The position numbers and the translations under genes were made by a program. Shown piece after piece: positions 51,373-61,085 of a stretch of 64,000 bases of DNA. The notes under the pieces are model-generated. The model saw only the letters and a list, made by a program, of their open reading frames with translations, was not told the DNA's origin and made no database searches. Within the stretch, counting starts at the first letter, position 1, and every line of letters starts with the position of its first letter. Source of the DNA: Emiliania huxleyi CCMP1516 (Eukaryota > Haptophyta > Isochrysidales > Noelaerhabdaceae). The stretch spans positions 83,955 to 147,954 of the forward strand of contig NW_005195801.1 of the NCBI RefSeq assembly GCF_000372725.1. The letters run 5' to 3'.

Positions 51373-53353
51373 TTACTGCTCGTCGCGGGCGCGTTTGAGC
51401 GTCGCCTGCGCGGCGGGTGCCGCCGCAGCCGCAGGCGAGGCGGACGCGGCGGCGGCCTCCGCCGCCCGCTGCGCGAGCCTCTCCTTGGCTGCCCTCGCCG
51501 CGGCCACAATGTCGAAGCCCGCGAGCGGCGCGGCGGGCGCGGCCGGCGCCGGCGCACGCGGCGCGGCCGCCGCCTCTCCCGGATGCGAGTAGGTTGACTC
51601 GCCGGTCGCGGCGTTGTGGTAGTAGGCCCGCCCAGAGGGGTCGTCGTGCGACGTCCAGCCCGGCGGCAGCGGCCCGCTCGCGGCGATGGCGCTGGTGCCG
51701 CCAGAGGGGCGAGGGCTGCTGCCGTCGACGCTGCCGCCGGCTTTGGAGACGGCGCTGTAGCGGCTCCAGTCGCCGACCATGAAGCTGCCGCCGACGCTCC
51801 ACGTCCTCTCCTTGTCGTGCACGTTGATGCCCAACCCCCGCAGCTGCTCGCGCAGCTGGTCCGCCGCGTTGAAGTCGCGGCTCAGCTTGGCGGCCTGCCG
51901 GTCCGCCAGGAGCTGGTTGACCGTCTCGACGTCGCACGGCGCGCTGACGTCGCCCACGCGTCGGTAGCCATGGTCGCGGGAGAGCCGCTCGCCGGAGAGG
52001 CCGCCGCCATAGCCGCCGACGCCGACGCCGACGCCGCCGACGCCGCTGAGGCCGTAGCCGCCGCCGTAGCAGCCGCCGCCGCCGCCGCCCCCGCCGCAGC
52101 TGTAGCCGCCACCGGCGGCGCCGACGGCCTGGGGCGCCATGGCCGCCACCATCGCCGCGATGTTCGTCCCCGGGGGCGCCTCGGCAGCAGCGTGCGACGC
52201 GCCGCCATACTGCGGCCCACCGCAGCCGCTGTACTCTTGCGGGGGGTGGAGGCCGCTCGCGCCGCCTATTCGTGGGATGCACCACGATCCGGCCGGGCTC
52301 CTCCCGACCCCGGCAGCAGCCAGCGGCCGCGCCTTGCCCCCCGGCTTGCGCCTCACCCTGCGGCCGCGGCGCCTTGCAACGGTTGCAAAACTGGCGCAGC
52401 GGCCAGTTGTCGTTGAGGCACTTTGGGCACTCCCAGTTGCCCTCGCCCGGCCCGAACCTGCTGGCGCCGCCGCCCACGCCGCGAGTCTGCTCGTGCGCGG
52501 ACAGGCGCGCCGCCGCCTCAACCAGCGAGCTGATTGCGCGCTTGGCGAGGTCGAGCTGCTCCGGCAAGCCAATCATGACGATGACGCGCCTGCGCCGCAG
52601 CCGACGGGGCTCAGAGGCGGGGACGCCGCGGCGCGCAGTCGTGGGGGGCAGGGCTGCGTCGAGCGCTCGCCGGCCGACGGGCGTCGACGGCAGCCAGCCC
52701 TTGCTGTCGATGATGATCTCGCACCCCGAGGTGGCGACCAGGCGCTTGTACTCCATGCCTCCCTTGCCGATGATGGCGGCCAGCCGAGCCTCCTCGATCG
52801 ACACGTCCTCGCGCGTCGAGCCGGGCCGCATCTGCAGCAGCCTGGCGGCGCGCGCCTCGATCCCCTGCACCTCCTGCGCCCGGACCTCGGGAGAGGCCGT
52901 TTCGCCGTGCGAGAAGACCGCGCCGGCCCCGCCGCCGCCGCCTGGCGCGGCCCCGTGGACCTTTTCGTTGATGAGGTCTCGTGCGCGGACCACCTGCTCC
53001 TCGCGTCCGACCAGCACAACCAGCTTCTGGTCGTGAGACCAGTAGCCGGGCGGCGGCTGCTCGTAGTCGCAGAGCACGATGGCGCTGCCGGTCATGCCCA
53101 CCATCTCGCGGTAGATGGCGCCGCCCGGGCCGATGATGCGGCCGGCGCGGCCCGTGGGAACGAGCATCTCGTGCCGCACGGCGCCCCTCGGCGCCCGACT
53201 CTCAGCCTGCGCAACCCTCCTCCCCGCCTCGCCGCCTGGGTTCGGCCAGCCAGGCGGCGACAGCCGCTGTGGCACAAAGCCGTAGCCTTGCGCTCCCGAC
53301 TGCTGCTGCATCAGCCGCAGGTCGACCGTGGTCGATGGGTCCGTCGCGCTCAT
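51373..53353 (-). CDS. KH-KH-RanBP2 zinc finger-WW RNA-binding protein (~629 aa)
   Basis: Exons are 53353-52357 and 52265-51373 (GT-AG intron 52266-52356). KH1 is at residues ~58-135 with the GxxG loop RIIGPGGAI. KH2 begins near residue 180 with AAIIGKGGMEYKRL; residues ~219-255 interrupt it with low-complexity sequence that may be an unspliced GC-AG intron. A RanBP2-type zinc finger follows (NWECPKCLNDN...FCNRCKAPRP, residues ~307-330). Then come a Gly-rich stretch, a helix pair like the CysRS DALR-type motif (VNQLLADRQAAKLSRDFNAA, then DQLREQL) and a WW domain (PLPPGWTSHDDPSGRAYYHN). The set suggests pre-mRNA processing. An AATTCTTTACCGC element precedes the ATG by about 43 nt. Confidence 0.85.
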
Positions 53354-53550
53354 CGCTCCCGCACACGCCCAATCGCCGGGCGAGCTGCGCGCGGTAAAGA
53401 ATTTTTTGGTGCGGCCCACCCCTCCCAAGGCGGCTCGTTTAGGCGCAGAAGAGGCGAGGCAAGGAGGAGACATGGAGAACGGAGAGACTGGGACGATTGG
53501 ACACGAGAAGACAGTGAGCCACCACAGGCGTCGTTGGCGCGCACCTGCTG

Positions 53551-54320
53551 TGTGGCCTCGCCCTGTCCTGTTTGGGTCCGCCTGCTCCTCTTCAGTCCCT
53601 CTTTGCGGCCGATCGCCGCCTCTTCGTCCGCGACGCTCGCCTCTGCCGACTAGCCGGTTGCAGGCCTGCACGCTGCGGGGGTAAATGCGAGGCTCCCTCG
53701 CTGCCGTCTGTGTAGGGGCCTCCGCTGGCGCTCGTGGCCGCTGTGTGGCCTCGCCCTGTCCTGTTTGGGTCCGCCTGCTCCTCTTCAGTCCCTCTTTGCG
53801 GCTGATCGCCGCCTCTTCGTCCGCGACGCTCGCCTCTGCCGACAAGCCGGTTGCAGGCCTGCACGCTGCGGGGGTATGCGAGGCTCCCTCGCTGCCGTTG
53901 GTGAAAAAGGGCCTCAGCTGGCGCTCGTGGCCGCTGTGTGGCCTCGCCCTGTCCTGCTTGGGTCCGCCTGCTCCTCTTCAGTCCCTCTTTGCGGCCGATC
54001 GCCGCCTCTTAGTCCGCGACGCTCGCCTCTGCCGACAAGCCGGTTGCAGGCCTGCACGCTGCGGGGGTATGCGAGGTTCCCTCGCTGCCGTTGGTGAAAA
54101 AGGGCCTCCGCTGGCGCTCGTGGCCGCTGTGTGGCCTCGCCCTGTCCTGCTTGGGTCCGCCTGCTCCTCTTCAGTCCCTCTTTGCGGCCGATCGCCGCCT
54201 CTTAGTCCGCGACGCTCGCCTCTGCCGACTAGCCGGTTGCAGGCCTGCACGCTGCGGGGGTATGCGAGGCTCCCTCGCTGCCGTCTGTCTAGGGGCCTCA
54301 GCTGGCGCTCGTGGCCGGTC
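53551..54320. repeat. Four-copy tandem array of a ~193-bp unit
   Basis: Units begin with GTGTGGCCTCGCCCTGTCCT at 53551, 53743, 53936 and 54129, at about 95% identity. The period is not a multiple of three, so it is not a protein repeat. It lies directly upstream of the KH protein's promoter region. Confidence 0.9.
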
Positions 54321-54499
54321 CCTCGGCTGCTGACGGCGTCGGCGGGCGCGAGCCGACCGGCGTCAACGGCCGCGGGCTCGACGCTGCCGGCGGCGGCGGC
54401 GGGCGCGGGCTCGCCGCTGTCGGGCGGTGCTGCTGCGTTGTGCTCCATGTATGTGCCTGCAAGTCGCACCCCACAAGGATGGGGATGCAGGGCAGTTCA

Positions 54500-54616
54500 G
54501 GGCGGCTGTGTGTAACACGTACCCGATCGCGCCGCTCTTTTCCGCCTGATCGTGGCGCCGAGGCGCGCCCGGAAGACTGGAGCGCGCAGTCCGACGTGTG
54601 CTGCGTCTGCGTCTGA
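54500..54616 (+). pseudogene. Stray fragment of an ankyrin-gene C-terminal exon
   Basis: The plus-strand frame reads GAEARPEDWSAQSDV, matching the C-terminal tail DAEARPDWSALSDVWREH of the ankyrin protein encoded on the opposite strand at 55244-56808. Only this tail is recognisable, so it looks like a decayed inverted duplicate. Confidence 0.5.
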
Positions 54617-55243
54617 GTGTCTGCGTCTCGAAATACCTGTTACCTCGTCTTACCTGAGCACCAGCCAGATCCGCGCGGTCGCGCAGAGGCGCTGCCGGGG
54701 TCCCCTCGCCCTTGAGAGCGCGAGTGCCCGGCGAGTCGTACCGTAGCTCGTAGCGGGCCGATAACCCAAGTAACCCCGCTGTTGTCAGGACGGTAGAAGG
54801 CGAGAACAGGGAGGCCAACAACAGACGCTCCTGCCTGATAGCCGGCAGGTAACACAGGTGACACCCCTGTTGTCAGCCTCGTATCAGGCACTGACCACCC
54901 AAAGCAGCCCCCCTCCAGCCTGATCACACGCCGTTAGCACGGGACCATGACGTGCGTGATCGGCTCGGCCATGCACACGACGCACATGAGTGGTTCAACC
55001 TCGCCCACTGCCGTTGCCGCCGTCTGAGCAGCGGCCGCGGCGCCTCGGCAACCTCAAGCGCTGCGAGGTGAAGCGCCGAGCGCCGATCGCTCCTCGTCCA
55101 AGGCGTCGATCGCGCCCGCGTGGCGTGGCGTCGTCGATCGCGATACACGCTCCGACGCTGCCTGCCCCTCCGCCTCCGCCGCCTCTGCCTCCGCCACCCG
55201 CCGGATCAGCGCCGCCGCGTGGCACTCGCGTCCTCACTCGGCC
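54617..55243. other. No gene recognised
   Basis: 3' flank of the ankyrin gene. It includes a degenerate TGTTGTCAG/CTGTCAG-type repeat around 54780-54885 and a (CCGCCTC)n-like stretch at 55165-55200. Confidence 0.4.
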
Positions 55244-56808
55244 TCAGCGCGCCACCGCGTGCGGCAGCACGTGCTCGCGCCACACGTCGGACAGCGCGCT
55301 CCAGTCGGGGCGCGCCTCGGCGTCGTCGGGCGGAGAGAGCGCGATCTGGTAGCCGATGCGCATGACCATCACCGCGTGCTCGCGCGCCGCCGCGGGGAAG
55401 AGCGAGTGGCTTGCCGGCGACCACGGCGCCGCCGCCCGCCGGACCAGCGCCGCCGCCTCGCCCTCGCCACTCGCGGCGCGCTGCAGCGGCGTCGGCTCGC
55501 CCTCGTGCAAGCTTGCGCCGCTGCGCAGCAGGGAGAGAGCGCGGGCGGCGGTGAGGGTCTCAAGGTGCGCGAGCGGCGTCCAGCCGCGGCTGGCGACCAG
55601 CCAGGCGGCGAGGTCGGTGTGGCCTTGGCTGTTTGCGGCCTCCTCGGGCGTGCCGAAGGGCGTAGCGGCGCGGGAGGCGCCGTAGGAGGAGAGGAGCTTG
55701 GCGACCTCGAGGTGGCCCTGGTGGCACGCGGCGAACAGCGGCGTGACGCCGTCAGCGTCAGCTTGGTTGACCGCCACGCCCACCTCGAGAAGCAGCTGGG
55801 CCCACTCGACGTGGCCGTTCTGGCATGCCATGAACAGCGGCGTGGTGCCGTCATCCATGGCCTGGTCGACCGAAGCGCCGGCGTCGCGCAGCAGCTGGGC
55901 GCACTCGAGGTGGCCCTTCTGGCACGCGATGTGTAGCGGCGTGAAGCCGCCGTTCATTGCTCGGTTGACCGCCGCGCCAGCCTGCTGGAGCAGCCGGGCG
56001 ACGCCGAAGTGGCCCTCCTGGCACGCGACGTACAGCGGCGCACGGCCTTCAGAATCTGCTTGGTTCACCGCGGCGCCGGCGGCGATCATCAGCCGGACGC
56101 AGTCGATCTTGCCAGTCAAGCTCGCAGCGCTCAGCGGCGTGGTGCCGTCATCCTCAGCTTGGTCGACCGAAGCGCCGGCGTCGCGCAGCAGCTGGGCGCA
56201 CTCGAGGTGGCCGTTCTGGCACGCGATGTACAGCGGCGTGGCGCCACCCTCCTCAGCTTGGTTGACCGCCGCGCTGGCCTCGAGGAGCAGCCGGGCGCAC
56301 TCGAGCTGGCCATTCTGGCACGCGATGAACAGCGGCGTGGCACCGTTCTGCTTGGCCTGGTTGACCGCCGCGCTGGCGCCGAGGAGCAGCCGGGCGCACT
56401 CGAGGTGGCCGTTCTGGCACGCGACGTACAGCGGCGTGGCGCCGTTCTGCTTGGCTTGGCTGACCGCCGCGCTGGCCTCGAGGAGCAGCCGGGCGCACTC
56501 GAGGTGGCCCTTCTGGCACGCAAGGAAGAGAGCGGAGGCGCCTTCGCCGTCAGCCGCCCCAACGCTCGCGCCGCCCTCGAGCAGCAGCCGCACCGCCTCG
56601 GCTTGCCCATGACGAGCGGCCCAGGTGAGCAGCGTGTCTTGCGTCCTGGTCTGTAGTCGCGCGTCGACCGGGAGTAGTCGCGCGTCGAGCTGGGCCGCGA
56701 GCGACGCGCCGCGCGTCCCCCACCCGGAGAGGATGGCGCGCAGCGCGGTCAGGTCGCCCTGAGCCAGGTCTTCGAGCACGAAGGTTGGGCAGAGGGCGCC
56801 CCTCATAT
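55244..56808 (-). CDS. Ankyrin-repeat protein (521 aa)
   Basis: A single exon. From the ATG at 56808 (MRGALCPTFVLEDLAQGDL) there are about ten ankyrin repeats of 33 residues with highly uniform sequence, for example GATPLYVACQNGHLECARLL and NQAKQNGATPLFIACQNGQL. At DNA level the middle repeats are near-identical, implying recent unit duplication. A C-terminal non-repeat region (TPLQRAASGEGEAAALVRRA, then a helix ending SDVWREHVLPHAV) follows. No catalytic domain is visible; presumably it is a binding scaffold. The large family of such proteins in algae and their viruses gives no specific role. The tail is duplicated in decayed form at 54500-54616. Confidence 0.85.
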
Positions 56809-56845
56809 GTGTGTGTACATCCGATCGGTACCAGTATGGGACCAA

Positions 56846-57284
56846 TGGAGAGGGACCGGGTGATGAGGGGGGAGGCGACTCGACTACTGCCAGTCTACGG
56901 CCTGATGCGGAGCGGGGGGGGAGAGGCGGAGCCGTCGGCTAATCCGGGCCCTGCCCCCCCCCCCCCCCCCTCCGAGGGGAGACGAGAGCTAGACCCCCCC
57001 ACGAATGGGGTGGACGGCCGACGCGTTGAACCGCGGCTGGAACGACCGCAGGGGCAGGGGGCCGCCCCCGAGGCCCCGCGCCAGGCGTTGCGGCTGCCGG
57101 CACCGTCACCATGCCGTTTCCGAAACGAGCATGCTCGGGGCCCCCGCCTCCCCCCAGAGGGCGTGTGCTGACCTCCTTGCGCCGCTGTTCTCCTTTGTGC
57201 CGCACTTCATCGTCCTGCCCACCGGGGATCGCATCTGCTCGGCAGTTTTCTGGTGAGGGGCTGGGAGCTAGGGTCTCAGCAGAC
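56846..57284. other. Intergenic, with a C-run and the GGGCCCCCGCCTCCCCCC motif
   Basis: A run of about 16-18 C at 56953-56970 and the shared repeat motif at 57138-57157 also found at 3597 and 42677. No gene recognised. Confidence 0.45.
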
Positions 57285-57475
57285 GCGCAGGGCGAGACGA
57301 GGGAGGAAGCAGGACTTTGCGGAGATCAGCAGGAGGATGTACGAAGAGATTAGGAGCAGCTGCAGGGACCCGAGGGACCATGTGGAAGACGGCTGGTGCT
57401 AGTCCCCCATCGGGAGGACGACCCCGGCTACTCTCAGTCGCCGACCACACCCACAAAGAACCCTGCAATAAGATC
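57285..57475 (-). repeat. ~190-bp dispersed repeat (pairs with 6030-6215)
   Basis: Reverse-complement partner of the repeat next to the glycosyltransferase at 4708. Confidence 0.7.
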
Positions 57476-57848
57476 GCACACGGCGTGTCGGCGCGTGGGC
57501 ACGGGCGGGGACCTGTTACACTTTGGCAAACTCGCGGTCGAGGATCGACCAAAAGTGTCAAGCCGGTGTGTCTAGATGAACGGCATTTGGAACGAGGCAA
57601 GTGGCGAGGTTGATGGAGCTGGAGCTTATGTCGCACGGCAGCAGATTTGCACGTCAGCACATAGGCATCAGAACACTCGCCCCGCCGCATCTCCTCCTCC
57701 GCCGCCTCCATCTCCTCTCGCGAGAAGTTCCCCAGCCCTAAAGCAAAAAGAAGCGGCATCCGATCCGCCATCCTGGTGCACTATCGGCGGGCATTTGAAC
57801 CGCTTGATCCGGCCCACTCTCTCTCTCTCTCGCTCTCGCGCTGCCGGG

Positions 57849-58318
57849 ATGGCCCTTGGCGGCGGCGCGCGGCGCGCTCGGGACGGCGACAGCAGCGACG
57901 GCTCCGGCGACGAGTCATCCGAGAACTACTCGCCACAGCTGGACCGGTCGCAGCGTCTGTCCCCGGTATTCGAGGAGCCCGAGGCCGACGCTCGCGTCTC
58001 TCGCCAACGGCGCTCTCGTCGCCGCGCGGCGTGGCCCAGGCGTCGGCCGCCAGCCTCGCCGGGCTGAAGCGCGCGTCAACACCCGGCGGCGCGCGGTCAA
58101 CGCCGGCAAAGGCAGCCACCGTCCCCACCGTCGCCACGCCGTCGAGCCTCGCCCTCAGGAACGTGACGCCGCTCGCGTCGCTGCCGAGCGGCGGCGGCGC
58201 GCCGTCGAGCGAGGCAGGCGCACCGATTGCGCCGACGGCGCCCGGCACCCGCAACCGCGCGGCGCTCGAGCGCTCTCGTCGACACCAGCAGCCGTCGGCG
58301 CCCGCCGCCACCGCCGCC

Positions 58319-58349
<31 letters not shown>

Positions 58350-59347
58350 CCGCCACGCCACCAGAGGCGGCGGCGGCTGGGCCAGCGGCCGAGCCGGCTG
58401 CGGCGGCCGAGGCGGCGACGGCCGAGGCGGCGGCGGCCGAGGCGGCAGCGGCGGCCGCAGAGGAGCCGCCGCAGGCATCCGCGGCGGCGGTGGCAGGGCC
58501 GGCAGCCGAGGCGGCGGCGACAGAGACGCCGGCGCCGCGCAGGGTCCGCAAGGCGCGCAGGACGCCGCCACAGCTGCCGATCTACCGCATCCGCGCCGAG
58601 GCGGCGCGGGGCGGCGTCGTCTACCGCGGCAGCGTGCGCAACCGGCCCGGCTGGGAGCGGCTCGAGCCCGAGTGGGTCGAGGCGAACTTTGGCGCCTACG
58701 GCGGCTGGCTCGAGTCGCTGCACGCCGCCGGCGGCGAGCCGCTCGTCGTGCCGCAGGGCGCAACCACCCGCGCGACCACGCGAGCTGCAGGCGCTCATTC
58801 TGCGGAGCGCGGCGTCTCGGATCCACAGAGTGTCGTGGAGGGTCGCGGCCCTATCCACGTCATCCTGCCGAGCGCCGTGCCCCAGCAGGACGAGCGCCCG
58901 CACTGCGTGGCCCGCGGGCTGGCGAGAGCGCTGCGCCACGCCGGCTTCGACCGGCACGCGGCCCTCTTGCTGCTGCATGCTGATGCAATCGTCTCCGCGC
59001 CCGGCCACACGGCAGTGCACGCAGTCCAGTGGCTGCAGCGCGCCGGCGGCTGGGCCAAGACGGAGCGCCTGAAGAAGTTCAAGCCTCTGCTCGACCGCTC
59101 GCCGCTGCCCACGCTGCTGCAGATCTACGACTCCAGCGGCGACAGCACGCACACCGTCGCAATCGTCGGCGACCTAATTTTCGATGCGAACGCGAGCTCG
59201 CCGCGGCCGCTGTCGGACGAGGGCCTCAACGCCTGCTGCCTGGGCGAGGCGACCTTCGTGCGCCCCTCATACGCTGTGCGGTTTGAGCCGGCCAAGGCAC
59301 TGCGCGCGGAGGCGGCGCAGGCGCTGCTCGCGCGAGAGAGCGCGTGA
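57849..59347 (+). CDS. Putative cysteine-protease-like protein (~484 aa, 2 exons)
   Basis: Exons are about 57849-57995 and 58040-59347; the ~44-50 bp intron could use GT or GC as donor. The N-terminal 260 residues are acidic, then Ala/Pro-rich, and probably disordered. The C-terminal domain has RPHCVARGLARALRHAGF (Cys at a helix start), THTVAIVGDLIFDAN (His followed by Asp/Asn) and YRIRAEAARGGVVYRGSVRN upstream. A Cys-helix, later His-strand and Asp/Asn order is that of papain-like folds (OTU, C39, NlpC). Catalysis is inferred, not established. The segment around the Cys is duplicated just downstream at 59362-59530. Confidence 0.7.
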
Positions 59348-59361
59348 GGGCGCTGCCAGCC

Positions 59362-59530
59362 ACACGCGAGCTGCATGCGCTCACTCTGCGGAGCGCGGTG
59401 TCTCGGATCCACAGAGTGTCGTGGAGGGTTGCGGCCCTATCCACGTCCCCCTGCCGAGCGCCGTGCCCCAGCAGGAGGAGCGCCCGCACTGCGTGGCCCG
59501 CGGGCTGGCGAGCGCGCTGCGCCACATTGT
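59362..59530 (+). pseudogene. Partial tandem duplicate of the protease-like gene
   Basis: From CGCGAGCTGCATGCGCTCAC to GCGCTGCGCCAC this copies 58782-58950 at about 93% identity, including the codons for RPHCVARGLA. It starts 15 bp after the parent stop codon. The right flank is unrelated, so only this exon piece was duplicated. Confidence 0.8.
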
Positions 59531-59847
59531 GTTGAGAGTCACTGCGAGGTGTGTGTCGAGAGTCACTGAGAGATCGCTCCCCTCCCTCCCTCTCTGCTCT
59601 GTGGAGAGCCCTGAGCATTACCGCCCCGTGTCCTGGCTACGTGACGTCCTGTGGCGCTCAAGGCTCGGGTATGTGAGATGGGGTGTGCGGCGTGGTGGAG
59701 CGGGCGCGGGGTCGTATAGCGGCGGGAGGAGAGGGCAGGCAAGTATTGGCCACCCGTCTCCTTCTCCCACCCACACAAAAGAAAGAGGGGGGGCTGGCCC
59801 CAGTGGCGTCGATCTCGGCAGCTGGACTCTCCTCAGCGGTGCCACGC
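59531..59847. other. No gene recognised
   Basis: Includes a two-copy GAGAGTCACTG(C/A)GAG motif at 59540-59572 and the left member of a ~65-bp direct repeat (59832-59897) whose partner is at 60180-60243. Confidence 0.45.
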
Positions 59848-60135
59848 TCACACCTCAGCGCCACACGGCGCCTTCGCACTGCGTGCCGTGGGCTCACTAA
59901 GGCCGGTAAGGGGCGGAGCCAACAAGTCGGAGAGCGGCCGTATGCGTGCCTTCGCAACCTCGAGCGCCGCATCCCGCTCCGCGCCCTCCCGCCGCTCGCG
60001 CCGCAGCGCCCTCTCGCAGGCGGCGAGCCGCGAGGCCGCGTGCCCCAGCGCCGCCTTCGGGTCCGCTTGCCCGCGCTGCTTGCGCGATTCCTTCCTGCGG
60101 CCACGCGACCGAGGTCGGACCGAGCGAATCTTCAT
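59848..60135 (-). CDS. Small basic coiled-coil-like ORF (95 aa), hypothetical
   Basis: From the ATG at 60135 (MKIRSVRPRSRGRRKESRKQ) the frame continues through a likely helix (ALGHAASRLAACERALRRER) to a stop at 59848. Composition is basic, then heptad-like. The 3' end falls inside a ~65-bp direct repeat. No family is recognised and no clear promoter element precedes it on this strand, so coding is uncertain. Confidence 0.3.
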   Translation of the reverse strand: MKIRSVRPRSRGRRKESRKQRGQADPKAALGHAASRLAACERALRRERREGAERDAALEVAKARIRPLSDLLAPPLTGLSEPTARSAKAPCGAEV

Positions 60136-60304
60136 CCAGACCCAGCACGCCGCCTGCCCGAGGCGACGCCTAGGCGTCGGCCGGCGGTGCCACGCTCGCC
60201 TCAGCGCCACGCGGCGCCTTCGCAGTGCGTGCCGTGGACTCACTTCGAGGGGCGGAGAGCCGGAGGGCGACCCCGTATGCCTCGTCGTCCGTGCCCCGTC
60301 GATA

Positions 60305-60386
60305 GAACGCTGAAATTCTCTTGCATTGAAATAAAATTCTTTTCTCGCGCCAGTCCCGTGCCCAGTGTAAATAAATAAATAAATAC
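60305..60386 (+). promoter_or_regulatory. Orphan AATTCTTTT element with AAAT repeat
   Basis: AAAATTCTTTTCTCGCGCCA, then GTCCCGTGCCCAGTGT (60334-60369), is also found twice upstream of the F-box/RCC1 gene. It is followed by (AAAT)n. No plus-strand gene follows that I can identify. Confidence 0.4.
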
Positions 60387-60404
60387 AACGGACACGCCAA
60401 ACGA

Positions 60405-60655
60405 GGGGTGGGAGAAGGACAGGGTCCCCACCTGCACAAGCAGGATCTTGTAGGACGATCAGGGACACAGGGGAACGGGAGCGGGGAGCGCATCGCGACA
60501 CGGAGGGGGGCTGGGCAGGGGGTTCACCCTCACGACAGGAATCCCATCTCTCGTATAGGACAGGTTGCACCCGGCGGCACGGGGGCAAGCGCGGGCCTCC
60601 TACTGGTTGCGCTCTCCTAGTTCTCCTGCTCCTGACAAGGGACAGCGACAGGCTC
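60405..60655 (+). repeat. ~250-bp dispersed repeat (pairs with 37225-37500)
   Basis: Same-orientation partner of the repeat upstream of the DUF6625-like gene; slightly shorter through small indels. Confidence 0.8.
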
Positions 60656-60876
60656 GCAGCACGGTGGACTCCCTATCCACTGGCGATCTCTCTCGACTAG
60701 CGACCTTCCTCCGACGTCTCACCGGCAGTCTCTTCTACCACAGGCAGACTGACACGTGGGTGGCAGTGGCGGTGATAGGAGTCTCCCACTCTGTGGGCCT
60801 CGCTAGAAGTGCGACCCCTGCGCGTGTCCTCGCCCTTGAGGAAGGGGAAGGGGCTGTGTGTCTGTGCATGTGTACA

Positions 60877-60883
<7 letters not shown>

Positions 60884-60969
<86 letters not shown>

Positions 60970-61012
60970 CGCTCGCTCGCTCGCTCGCTCGCTCGCTCCC
61001 TCGCTCGATCGC
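60884..61012. repeat. (GT)n microsatellite followed by (GCTC)n
   Basis: About 38 uninterrupted GT units (60890-60967) are followed by about ten GCTC units (60968-61004). Both lie in the 3' region of the minus-strand gene at 61086. Confidence 0.95.
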
Positions 61013-61085
61013 GCGCGCGCTGCGCGAGCCGCCCTGCCCGCTGCGCTGCTAGGGTTGCGCTGCGGGAAGGGCTCGGCGGCCGTTC

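Noticed and set aside
49307-53845. A single 1512-residue protein covering the KH gene and the unknown gene
   Set aside because: It reads through introns and a gene boundary; composition turns Arg-rich outside the assigned exons.
58227-59072. Arg/Pro-rich frames overlapping the protease-like gene on both strands
   Set aside because: Typical GC-rich shadow frames with no domain; the frame with HCVARGLARAL is the coherent one.
60858-61052. Cys-Val repeat protein over the GT tract
   Set aside because: It is simply translation of a (GT)n microsatellite.
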